64,000 nucleotides of DNA from Nostoc sp. HK-01 (GTDB lineage Bacteria; Cyanobacteriota; Cyanobacteriia; Cyanobacteriales; Nostocaceae), in assembly GCA_003990705.1 (NCBI GenBank), contig AP018319.1:420722-484721 (forward strand). The letters are read 5' to 3'. A program made the translations under genes and the position numbers. Under the pieces are notes generated by a model, which was not told the origin of the DNA, searched no databases, and saw only the letters and a program-made list of their open reading frames with translations. Below are positions 32,718 through 40,278 of the stretch, piece by piece (positions within the stretch are counted from its first letter, which is position 1; each line of letters opens with the position of its first letter).

Positions 32718-35561
32718 ATGACTGTAGAGAATGATAAATGGTGGGGAGATGAGATAGAAACCGCTGAACTGATTTGGTGTGCGGCTCATTTGCATCGCAT
32801 TATAGCTCCTCCATCTCTTAAAAGCGTTGAACCGACCGAAGATTTGCGTCCTCCTGATGGAAATGTAGATGCTGATAAAGTCTCAGAAGATAGCGTCAAG
32901 ACGATTTCTTCCCCTGTGGAAGAGACAGCAGCACGAACACATATTGCAACTTATCCCGAAAACTATAAGTATCCGCCAACATCTCCTAAAAAAATAGAAT
33001 CGCCGTCAATTAATCGTGCCTCACCAGTTCGCATTCCCGACCCATTTCCTTTACCTAAACCTGCATCAATTAGTAAGATGCTTTTGCCTCTAGCCAAGCG
33101 AGTTCCGGGAAATGGGGCAAATGAATTGGATATTGAGGCAACAGTTGAGCAGATAGCAAATGCAAATGGTTTGCTAATGATGGCGTTTCGCTATCCTTTA
33201 GAGCGATGGTTTGAGGTACATTTGCTGATTGATCGCTCACCTTCAATGGCATTTTGGGGAGATTTGGCAGAGGGTGTAGCAACGCTATTTCGGTGGCAAG
33301 GGTTTTTCCGAGATGTAAGGATATGGCAGTTTGAGACTGAGAACAGTGAGCCACGATTGTTCTCAGGTACGGAAAGTATTGAACGGGAAATTCGTAGTCT
33401 GATTGCACCAGGGCGAAATCGACTTTTTGTTGTGATAACAGATACTTTGGGGAAGGCTTGGCATTCAGGAGCGGCATTTGCGGCGTTGGCTATTTTAGGA
33501 GATCAGCATCCCGTTGCTATTGCTCATGTCTTTCCTCAATATTTATGGCAGCGGACTGCTTTGTATCAAGCAATTCAAAGACCGCTTATTGCTACTGGGT
33601 CAGGATGTGCTAACTCAATTTTGAAAGTGGGAGCTAGACTCCATACAAAGGCTGATTTGTATCGATTTCCGATTTTTAATTTATCTCCCAACCATTTTGC
33701 TACTTGGGCGAATTTCCTGGCGGGGAGTGCAAGTAATTCTATCCAAGGGATTTTAATCAGAAAGGAAGTACAAGAGGTAGCAAAGGTTGACAACCGCAAA
33801 CCAGTTGAGGATGAACTCGAATTAGGCGAAAAAAACCCTGAATATTTGCTTCGAGAATTCCTATCAGATGCCAGTCCTAAAGCACGAGAACTTGCCGAGG
33901 TGCTGGCTGCGGTTCCTTTGATCCCTCCAGTTATGCGGTTGGCACAAAAGCAGTTTTTGCCAGATAGTGAACACTGGCATCTAGCTGAAGTTTTTTTTAG
34001 TGGCCTACTCCAAAGGTCTTCTTTTAGCCCATTGAAAGCGACTGTGACAGAAACTTGGTATGAGTTTCGAGCCGGAATTCGAGGGTTGCTACTGGAAAAT
34101 AGCCCAGTTCAACGCACATCGGAAATTTGGAGGGAAATTGGAGATTTTATCCAGCATCACTATGGAAGCCTACGAGATTTTCAAGCACTTATTCCCAACC
34201 CAGAGGGTTCTATTCAAGATACAGCTATAAACAGGGAGCTTTACTTTGCTGAGGTTGAGGCAGCAGTTCTTACAACTTGGGGAGGAGAATATGCTCGTCG
34301 AGCGCAAGAACTTTTTGATAAAGTGGCGGCAGCTAAATGGCAGATTGATAACTTCCCTCCCATAAAACCTTTTGAATTTAAAGTAAAAGTCATTACTTTT
34401 GAGGATAATGTAGAACAAACTTTTAATTTTGAAGTAACAACTATCACAAGAATCAATCAATCTAATATATCCAATAATCCACTAGAAATAGTTGATAATC
34501 TAATATTTTCTCAGACACAAAAGCATTTAAACGAAATTGAACAGCTAGTTATAGAACAAACAATATTAAATCGAACTTATGAGCAAATAGCAGCATCATC
34601 AAATTACTCTACTCGTCAGCTAAAGAATGTTGCTAGTAATCTATGGAAAATTTTATCGGTAGCATTAGGAGAAAAAGTTAATAAAAAAAATCTCAAAAAT
34701 ATTATTCAACAGTCTATAAATTACTCTCAAATAGATATTCACCGTACTCTTCGACAAGCCCAACACTTTATCGAAGATTTAGGGAATGGTATTCACCTAG
34801 AAATGGTACAGATTCCTGGTGGTGAATTTATGATGGGCGCACCAGAGAATGAGGAGAGTAGCGATAATAGTGAACGTCCTCAACACAAAGTAACTGTTCA
34901 GCCGTTTTTCATCGGCAAATACCCAATAACGCAAGCACAGTGGCAAGCAGTCACCGCACTGCCACAGGTGAACCGAAAACTAAACCCTGATCCATCTACC
35001 TTTAAAGGTGTAAATCGACCTGTAGAATGTGTATCTTGGTACGAGGCAGTAGAATTCTGCGATCGCCTCTCCCAATATACAGGTAAAAGCTACAGCCTAC
35101 CCAGTGAAGCCCAATGGGAATATACCTGTAGAGCTGGAACAACCACGCCATTTCACTTTGGTGAGACGATTACATCAAAACTAGTAAATTACGATGCTAC
35201 TAGAACTTACGGTGCTGGAATAAAAGGAACATATCGAGAAGAAACGACAGATGTAGGCAGTTTTGGCGTAGCAAATGCCTTTGGATTATACGATATGCAC
35301 GGAAACGTATGGGAATGGTGTCTGGATGATTGGCACGGTAACTATGAAGGTGCGCCAACAGATGGGAGTGCATGGTTTGATGAAAATGACAACCTTTCTC
35401 AAAAACCAGGAAGTGCCGTGCTGCGGGGCGGTTCCTGGTTCAGCAATCCTCTAAACTGCCGTTCTGCGTACCGCTACGGCAACGCTAGGGTGGTGCGCGA
35501 CTTCATCAACCTCAATGTTGGTTTTCGTGTTGTGTGCGCTGCCGGGAGGATTCTTCGGTAG
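32718..35561 (+). CDS. vWA (SAV_2336-like)-HTH-FGE-sulfatase fusion protein
   Basis: A 947-residue protein with three parts. Residues 155-330 are a vWA-like/SAV_2336 N-terminal-related domain with a MIDAS-type motif LLIDRSPSMAFWGD and RLFVVITDTLGKAWHSG. Residues 594-660 are the HTH of vWA-MoxR-associated proteins (QLVIEQTILNRTYEQIAASSNYSTRQLKNVASNLWKIL). Residues 694-947 are a formylglycine-generating-enzyme/C-type-lectin-like fold: MVQIPGGEFMMGAPENEES, VECVSWYEAVEFCDRLS, SLPSEAQWEYTCRAGTTTPF, YDMHGNVWEWCLDDW, LRGGSW and a final GFRVVCAAG. The terminal 45 codons look like a DGR variable region. Likely role: vWA partner of the MoxR ATPase carrying a ligand-recognition head. Confidence 0.88.
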   Translation: MTVENDKWWGDEIETAELIWCAAHLHRIIAPPSLKSVEPTEDLRPPDGNVDADKVSEDSVKTISSPVEETAARTHIATYPENYKYPPTSPKKIESPSINRASPVRIPDPFPLPKPASISKMLLPLAKRVPGNGANELDIEATVEQIANANGLLMMAFRYPLERWFEVHLLIDRSPSMAFWGDLAEGVATLFRWQGFFRDVRIWQFETENSEPRLFSGTESIEREIRSLIAPGRNRLFVVITDTLGKAWHSGAAFAALAILGDQHPVAIAHVFPQYLWQRTALYQAIQRPLIATGSGCANSILKVGARLHTKADLYRFPIFNLSPNHFATWANFLAGSASNSIQGILIRKEVQEVAKVDNRKPVEDELELGEKNPEYLLREFLSDASPKARELAEVLAAVPLIPPVMRLAQKQFLPDSEHWHLAEVFFSGLLQRSSFSPLKATVTETWYEFRAGIRGLLLENSPVQRTSEIWREIGDFIQHHYGSLRDFQALIPNPEGSIQDTAINRELYFAEVEAAVLTTWGGEYARRAQELFDKVAAAKWQIDNFPPIKPFEFKVKVITFEDNVEQTFNFEVTTITRINQSNISNNPLEIVDNLIFSQTQKHLNEIEQLVIEQTILNRTYEQIAASSNYSTRQLKNVASNLWKILSVALGEKVNKKNLKNIIQQSINYSQIDIHRTLRQAQHFIEDLGNGIHLEMVQIPGGEFMMGAPENEESSDNSERPQHKVTVQPFFIGKYPITQAQWQAVTALPQVNRKLNPDPSTFKGVNRPVECVSWYEAVEFCDRLSQYTGKSYSLPSEAQWEYTCRAGTTTPFHFGETITSKLVNYDATRTYGAGIKGTYREETTDVGSFGVANAFGLYDMHGNVWEWCLDDWHGNYEGAPTDGSAWFDENDNLSQKPGSAVLRGGSWFSNPLNCRSAYRYGNARVVRDFINLNVGFRVVCAAGRILR
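35417..35551 (+). other. Candidate DGR variable region in the FGE domain
   Basis: The last ~45 codons of the vWA-FGE gene are much more GC-rich than the rest. They contain a series of NNC codons at surface positions (TTC, AGC, TAC, TAC, GGC, AAC, TTC, ATC, AAC, CTC), as expected if AAC codons of a template were mutated at adenines. The segment lies at the C-lectin fold position that is diversified in known DGR targets. No template repeat or reverse transcriptase is in the window. Confidence 0.5.
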
Positions 35562-35715
35562 CCCTTTATACTTTAGTCTTTTTACACTTTGCACTTGTTC
35601 TTTTACTCTTGTTTAGTGTAGCGAAGCGGAACGATCTTATTTTTTTTGAAAACAAGGTTGGGAATCCTCCATACTTACAATCAAGCAAGAATAAAACTCA
35701 AGTAAGTGATAATAA

Positions 35716-37023
35716 ATGTCTAAAATAGTTATAAAAGAAACACGAAAAACAGCCCAATATTACGTAGAAGATTTGGGCAATGGAATTGCTTTAGATATGG
35801 TATTGATTCCTCGTGGCAGTTTCATGATGGGTTCACCAGAGGGTGAACTAGAGCGTAGAGATTCAGAAAGCCCTCAGCATATAGTGAACATTCAGCAATT
35901 TTGCATAGGCAAGTATACAGTTACTCAAGCACAGTGGAAAGCAGTTGCTGATATGCCACAAGTTAACCGGGAGATTGACCCAGACCCATCCAACTTTAAA
36001 GGTGCAAATCGACCAGTTGAGGAAGTCTCTTGGTACGATGCAGTGGAATTTTGCGATCGCCTGACTGCCCATACTAAAAGACAGTACCACCTACCAACTG
36101 AAGCAGAGTGGGAGTATGCGTGTAGAGCCGGAACAACCACACCATTCCATTTTGGCGAAACAATTACATCAGAACTGGCAAATTATCGAGGTACTGAAAC
36201 TTACGGTGCTGGGGTAAAAGGAACGTATCGAGAAGAAACTACAGAAGTAGGCAGCTTTGGCGTAGCTAATAATTTTGGGTTATACGATATGCACGGCAAC
36301 GTCTGGGAATGGTGTCGTGACCATTGGCATGATAATTATAAGGGAGCGCCAACAAATGGTGGTGCATGGTTAACTAATGATAATAGCCACTCTCGACTGC
36401 TGCGAGGTGGGTCTTGGGTCAATGCTCCTGAAAACTGCGGTTCTGCTTATCGCAACAAGCACGCCCCTGACCTCCAAGCCTACGATATTGGGTTTCGTGT
36501 GGTGTGTGCCACCGGGAGCGTTATTTCGCAGGATAATCTGAGATCAGAAGTAGATGTAGACTATACCAAACTACGCGATTTACTTAAAGCTAAGAAATGG
36601 CAAGAAGCTGATAATGAAACTTATTTGGTGATGTTGCAAGCTGTCGGCAAAGACAAACGTGATTTATTATATCCAGAAGATATCTCTGATTTCCCTTGTA
36701 CCGATCTCTACACGATTGATAATTTATGGTTGAAATATAGCAACCAACACTTTGGTTTCAGCGTTCAGAGAAACATTTATCTTAAAGTTGGTGGGAAGCT
36801 TGATGGCAAGTTTGAACAATGGATTCCCTTTTGCGAGCGTCTTGGCTGGACGAAAAATTACAAAGCAATTATAAGTTCGGAGGTTAATTACAATATCTGG
36901 GCATCAGAAGGACACCTTCCTGGGTTAAGGTGGGAATACCACCCAATACGCAGTTACGAGACTGCCCGTTTACTTTTTTATCTCTTTGAACGCTTAGATT
37001 ATTGCGTCAAGATCGCTTTTTAG
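35716..37023 (+). CDS. FGE-sulfatase domain fused to a GUN4 domain
   Basis: A 435-residue protein. Residues 14-275 are an FGE-sulfatase/C-lectin fold closely related to the end of the preceding gene (IPRGSFMMGSPEGELE, VEEVSWYDAVEFCDRL, HLPTEAEWEYACRAGTTTPFHF, YDMHGNVWEWCRDHW, LLRGGSWVNAPENCGSAYR, GFRVVCATG). Residues 285-435 are a GUN4-type domain: YTKLRDLLKAKKWQEADNETYLVML, CTDLYTIDNLWLKYSNQHFGFSVQ, and a C-terminal LRWEYHPIRSYETARLLFYL. GUN4 domains bind porphyrins such as Mg-protoporphyrin IX. The gene starts 154 bases after the previous stop and probably arose by duplication of its FGE part. Confidence 0.88.
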   Translation: MSKIVIKETRKTAQYYVEDLGNGIALDMVLIPRGSFMMGSPEGELERRDSESPQHIVNIQQFCIGKYTVTQAQWKAVADMPQVNREIDPDPSNFKGANRPVEEVSWYDAVEFCDRLTAHTKRQYHLPTEAEWEYACRAGTTTPFHFGETITSELANYRGTETYGAGVKGTYREETTEVGSFGVANNFGLYDMHGNVWEWCRDHWHDNYKGAPTNGGAWLTNDNSHSRLLRGGSWVNAPENCGSAYRNKHAPDLQAYDIGFRVVCATGSVISQDNLRSEVDVDYTKLRDLLKAKKWQEADNETYLVMLQAVGKDKRDLLYPEDISDFPCTDLYTIDNLWLKYSNQHFGFSVQRNIYLKVGGKLDGKFEQWIPFCERLGWTKNYKAIISSEVNYNIWASEGHLPGLRWEYHPIRSYETARLLFYLFERLDYCVKIAF

Positions 37024-37201
37024 TAAATCGGCATAACAAAATCTTTTTCAAAGGTAAAGTCCATCAGAAACTCATCCCCAAGATTTTCATGCCATTGTTC
37101 CGCCATCTTGAGCTTTTTCATACGCCAAGGTCGCACTCTATGATCTCTCAACGACAGCCTCATAAGACACCCAAATGCTGCTTTTTCCACAATTGGGCAG
37201 T

Positions 37202-37588
37202 CTAAATTTGACTAGCAATCTCAATCAAAATACCATCTAAATCTCTAACATATCCCACCTTTTGTCCCCAAGGCTTTTGTTTTGGTGCAACTAAACTAAC
37301 TGCACCAGCCTCTACAGCACGATTGAAAGCAGCATCAACATTGTCTGTTGTAAAAGCAATTTCGACTCCAGCAGGTTGATTGTTTAAACTATTTTCTTGA
37401 AATCCGTTAATCAGGTTTGATTTAGCTAGTTCATTCGAGGCAAACGCCAGCTTTGTTGAGCCTGTTTCCATCTGTGCATACTGTCCACTTTCATGAATAA
37501 AATCCTTTTGTAATCCAAATGCTTTTTCGTAAAAAGCCACCGACTGGGTAACATCCTTTACGTAAAGGATAGTGTAAGAAAATTTCAT
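37202..37588 (-). CDS. VOC (glyoxalase/bleomycin resistance-like) family protein
   Basis: A 128-residue protein with the ATG at 37588 (MKFSYTILYVKDVTQSVAFYEKAFG). Two beta-alpha-beta-beta-beta units are visible: residues 1-60 with YTILYVKDVTQSVAFY, and 68-128 with GVEIAFTTDNVDAAFNRAVEAGA and VGYVRDLDGILIEIASQI. The metal-ligand positions of the family are only partly conserved (the terminal E in LIEIA is present), so the activity is uncertain. Single gene between the two conflict modules. Confidence 0.9.
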   Translation of the reverse strand: MKFSYTILYVKDVTQSVAFYEKAFGLQKDFIHESGQYAQMETGSTKLAFASNELAKSNLINGFQENSLNNQPAGVEIAFTTDNVDAAFNRAVEAGAVSLVAPKQKPWGQKVGYVRDLDGILIEIASQI

Positions 37589-37699
37589 AGTCTTCAACTT
37601 TAATGCCAGAATTACCGAAACCAAACTAGTACAGACGCTCTATTTAGTCAAGTATCAGTACTTCGTGACCATCCAGCATTCGCCCATTTCCTCGTGCTA

Positions 37700-37969
37700 T
37701 CACTCCCCCACCGCAAACCGTCGCATCATCTCCGCAACTGCCACTGCCTCCCCATCCGGCGTGTACACAAAGTCCCCCGACATAGCAATCACAATTCTTT
37801 GTTTCCTAGCCCACTCAAACCAATCCTTCACACCAGACTTGGCCTGCTGTGCTTCCGGTTTCCGTCCCTCCTTGCAAGCCGCCACAAACACAGCCTCTGG
37901 TGACTTGATCCCTTTCCAAGTCCGTATCGCTTCTTTCAAGTAAGCGATCGCCCAAGCGTAGAAATTCAC
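37700..37969 (-). pseudogene. C-terminal fragment of the HTH plasmid gene, copy 2
   Basis: The frame contains only the C-terminal ~80 residues of the family seen at 9021-10021 and 43449-43820: AIAYLKEAIRTWKGIKSPEA, VFVAACKEGRKPEAQQAKSG, WFEWARKQRIVIAMSGDFVYT, AEMMRRF. The upstream winged-helix part is absent; a chance ATG (MNFYAW) precedes the conserved part. It lies directly to the left of the CHAT-TIR module, in direct orientation with copy 3 on its right. Confidence 0.75.
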
Positions 37970-38097
37970 CTGAGCCGTAATATTGCTGATTATTTACCTC
38001 TTGTAAGAGAAATATTGCGCTCTTTTGCGTAAAACCACATACTCAAGATGTAAGTTCTATAGAAAATAGTACTGTTGGCAAGCTCTAGCCCAAATTC

Positions 38098-40278
38098 ATG
38101 AATACTCCACCAACTCAGAAAATTCTACTGTTAGCTGCCAATCCCATCGGCAGTAGAAATCTGCGTCTGGGTGAAGAGATGCGGGAGATTGAAGAGGGCT
38201 TGAAAAGGTCAAGGAACAGAGAACGGTATTCTATAGCTACAGCCCAAGCAGTACGCTATCGAGATATCCGCAGAGCAATCCTGGAACACGAACCGCAGAT
38301 TATTCATTTTTCAGGACATGGGGCAGGAGAAGAAGGTTTAGTTTTTGAAGATGAAACAGGTGCAGCCAAGTTAGTTAATGCAGAAGCGTTAGCTGGACTG
38401 TTTCAAATATTTTCAGGGCAACTGGAATGCGTAATTCTCAATGCTTGCTATTCCCAGGTACAAGCAGAAGCGATCGCACAACATATTCCTTGCGTCATTG
38501 GGATGAAGAAAGCAATTGGAGATCGGGCAGCAATTGAGTTTGCAGTCGGGTTTTATGATGCGTTGGGGGCGAAAAAATCCTATGAATTTGCCTACAAGCT
38601 CGGCTGTAATGCGATTAGAACGGCAGGAATACCAGAACAGGATATTCCCGCTCTCTTGAAAACTGCTCAGATTGAGCCAATGTCTGCAAAGGCCCAACCG
38701 ACTCAACTTGCGTCGTCCCCTGTCTCAGCAAAGCCAATAATTAGCCAGCGAGTTTTCATCAGCTATCGCTCTCAACAGCCAGATGCCCAACTAGCACAAG
38801 AATTTTACAACCAACTGGTAGCTGCCGGACATGAAGCGTTTATGGCTGGGGCAAGTATTAGCTGGGGACAAAATTGGGTAGAGCGCATTGACGAAGAATT
38901 GAAACGCTGTGATTATTTCCTGCTGCTGCTGTCGGAGCAATCAGCAAGCAGTGATATGGTGGCAGGAGAAGTCAGAACAGCAAGGGAGTTGCAGGCGAAA
39001 CTGGGAAAACCCGTCATTCTGCCAGTAAGGATTAATTTACCTTTTGATGACCCGCTCAATTACGAACTGCGAAGTTTCTTGCAAACCATTCAGCAGCGGC
39101 AATGGCAATCTGATGCAGACACACCAGTTATCTTATCGGACATCCTCTCACTTCTATCAACAGGATCAGCACCTAAACTTGTTGCCGAAGAAATTACCCC
39201 TACGTCAATTGTAGGAAAACAAGATCGCCCACCATTGCCCGTAGCAGAACTAGAACTTCCAGGCGGAACAATACAACTAGCTTCTCTGTTTTATGTCCAG
39301 CGAGAACCTTGGGAATCACGCAGCTTAGAGCAGATGGAAAAAAACGCCGGACTGATTCGGATCAAAGCCCCTCGACAGATGGGAAAAACTTCCCTTTTAG
39401 CCCGGATTTGCCATCATGCAACAGAGCTAGGCTATCGCACGGCTACCTTAGACTTCTTAGAAACTGATGAGGCAATTTTTGAAGATTTAACCGTTTTCTT
39501 GAAACGGTTTTGTGCGTTAATCAGTCGCAAGCTGGGAATATCTCCCCGAAAAGTGTCCGAATTTTGGGATGAGGAATTATTCGGCCCCAAGGAAAACTGC
39601 AATGATTATTTTGAGCAGTGCATATTATCAGATGTAACAGTTCCCTTATTTTTGGGACTAGACGAACTAGATCGGCTGTTTCCCTATAATGCAGTGGCCA
39701 AAGAATTTTTAGCCCTGTTGCGCTCCTGGAATGAAAAGGCGAAAGTAAATGAAACTTGGGCTAAATTACGGATGGCGATCGCCCACTCCACAGAATCTTA
39801 TGTGGTAATGGACACCAATTCATCTCCCTTTAATGTGGGGCTGGCAGTAGATTTACCAGAGTTTAACCAAGAGCAAGTTTTAGATTTAGTAGCGCGGCAC
39901 GGACTGAGTTGGGGGACGGAAGAAACCAGACAACTCATGGAGATGGTGGGAGGACACCCTTACTTGGTGCGCCTTGCCCTTTATCACGTTGCTCAAGGGG
40001 ATTTGACGTTAACCCAACTTCTAGCTACTGCTCCCACTGATGCAGGTATTTATGGCGAACACCTGCGGCGGCATTTGTGGAATTTACAGCAAAACCCAGA
40101 GTTAGCCGCAGCCTTTCAAAAAGTGGTGGCAACAGATAAACCCGTGTGCTTGCCCTCAATGTCAGCTTTTAAATTAAATGGGATGGGTTTAGTCAGCTTA
40201 CAGGGGAATGAAGTGATTGTTCGCCATGAGTGCCTGTACCGTCCTTATTTCCAATCGCGCTTGAGGATCAGGGAATGA
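38098..40278 (+). CDS. CHAT-TIR-NTPase conflict protein
   Basis: A 726-residue protein with three modules. Residues 1-195 are a CHAT protease: KILLLAANPIGSRNLRL, HFSGHG with His74, and ILNACYS with Cys117. Residues 215-335 are a TIR domain: RVFISYRSQQPDAQLAQEFYNQL, then ASISWGQNWVERIDEELKRCDYF and a conserved Glu in VAGEVRTA, the position of the NADase catalytic residue in related TIRs. Residues 395-720 are an AAA-like STAND-type NTPase: Walker A APRQMGKTSLL near 424, Walker B LFLGLDELDRL near 518, then a HPYLVRLALYHV winged-helix-like part. No WD40/TPR sensor follows. The next gene starts inside its stop codon (ATGA). Confidence 0.9.
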   Translation: MNTPPTQKILLLAANPIGSRNLRLGEEMREIEEGLKRSRNRERYSIATAQAVRYRDIRRAILEHEPQIIHFSGHGAGEEGLVFEDETGAAKLVNAEALAGLFQIFSGQLECVILNACYSQVQAEAIAQHIPCVIGMKKAIGDRAAIEFAVGFYDALGAKKSYEFAYKLGCNAIRTAGIPEQDIPALLKTAQIEPMSAKAQPTQLASSPVSAKPIISQRVFISYRSQQPDAQLAQEFYNQLVAAGHEAFMAGASISWGQNWVERIDEELKRCDYFLLLLSEQSASSDMVAGEVRTARELQAKLGKPVILPVRINLPFDDPLNYELRSFLQTIQQRQWQSDADTPVILSDILSLLSTGSAPKLVAEEITPTSIVGKQDRPPLPVAELELPGGTIQLASLFYVQREPWESRSLEQMEKNAGLIRIKAPRQMGKTSLLARICHHATELGYRTATLDFLETDEAIFEDLTVFLKRFCALISRKLGISPRKVSEFWDEELFGPKENCNDYFEQCILSDVTVPLFLGLDELDRLFPYNAVAKEFLALLRSWNEKAKVNETWAKLRMAIAHSTESYVVMDTNSSPFNVGLAVDLPEFNQEQVLDLVARHGLSWGTEETRQLMEMVGGHPYLVRLALYHVAQGDLTLTQLLATAPTDAGIYGEHLRRHLWNLQQNPELAAAFQKVVATDKPVCLPSMSAFKLNGMGLVSLQGNEVIVRHECLYRPYFQSRLRIRE

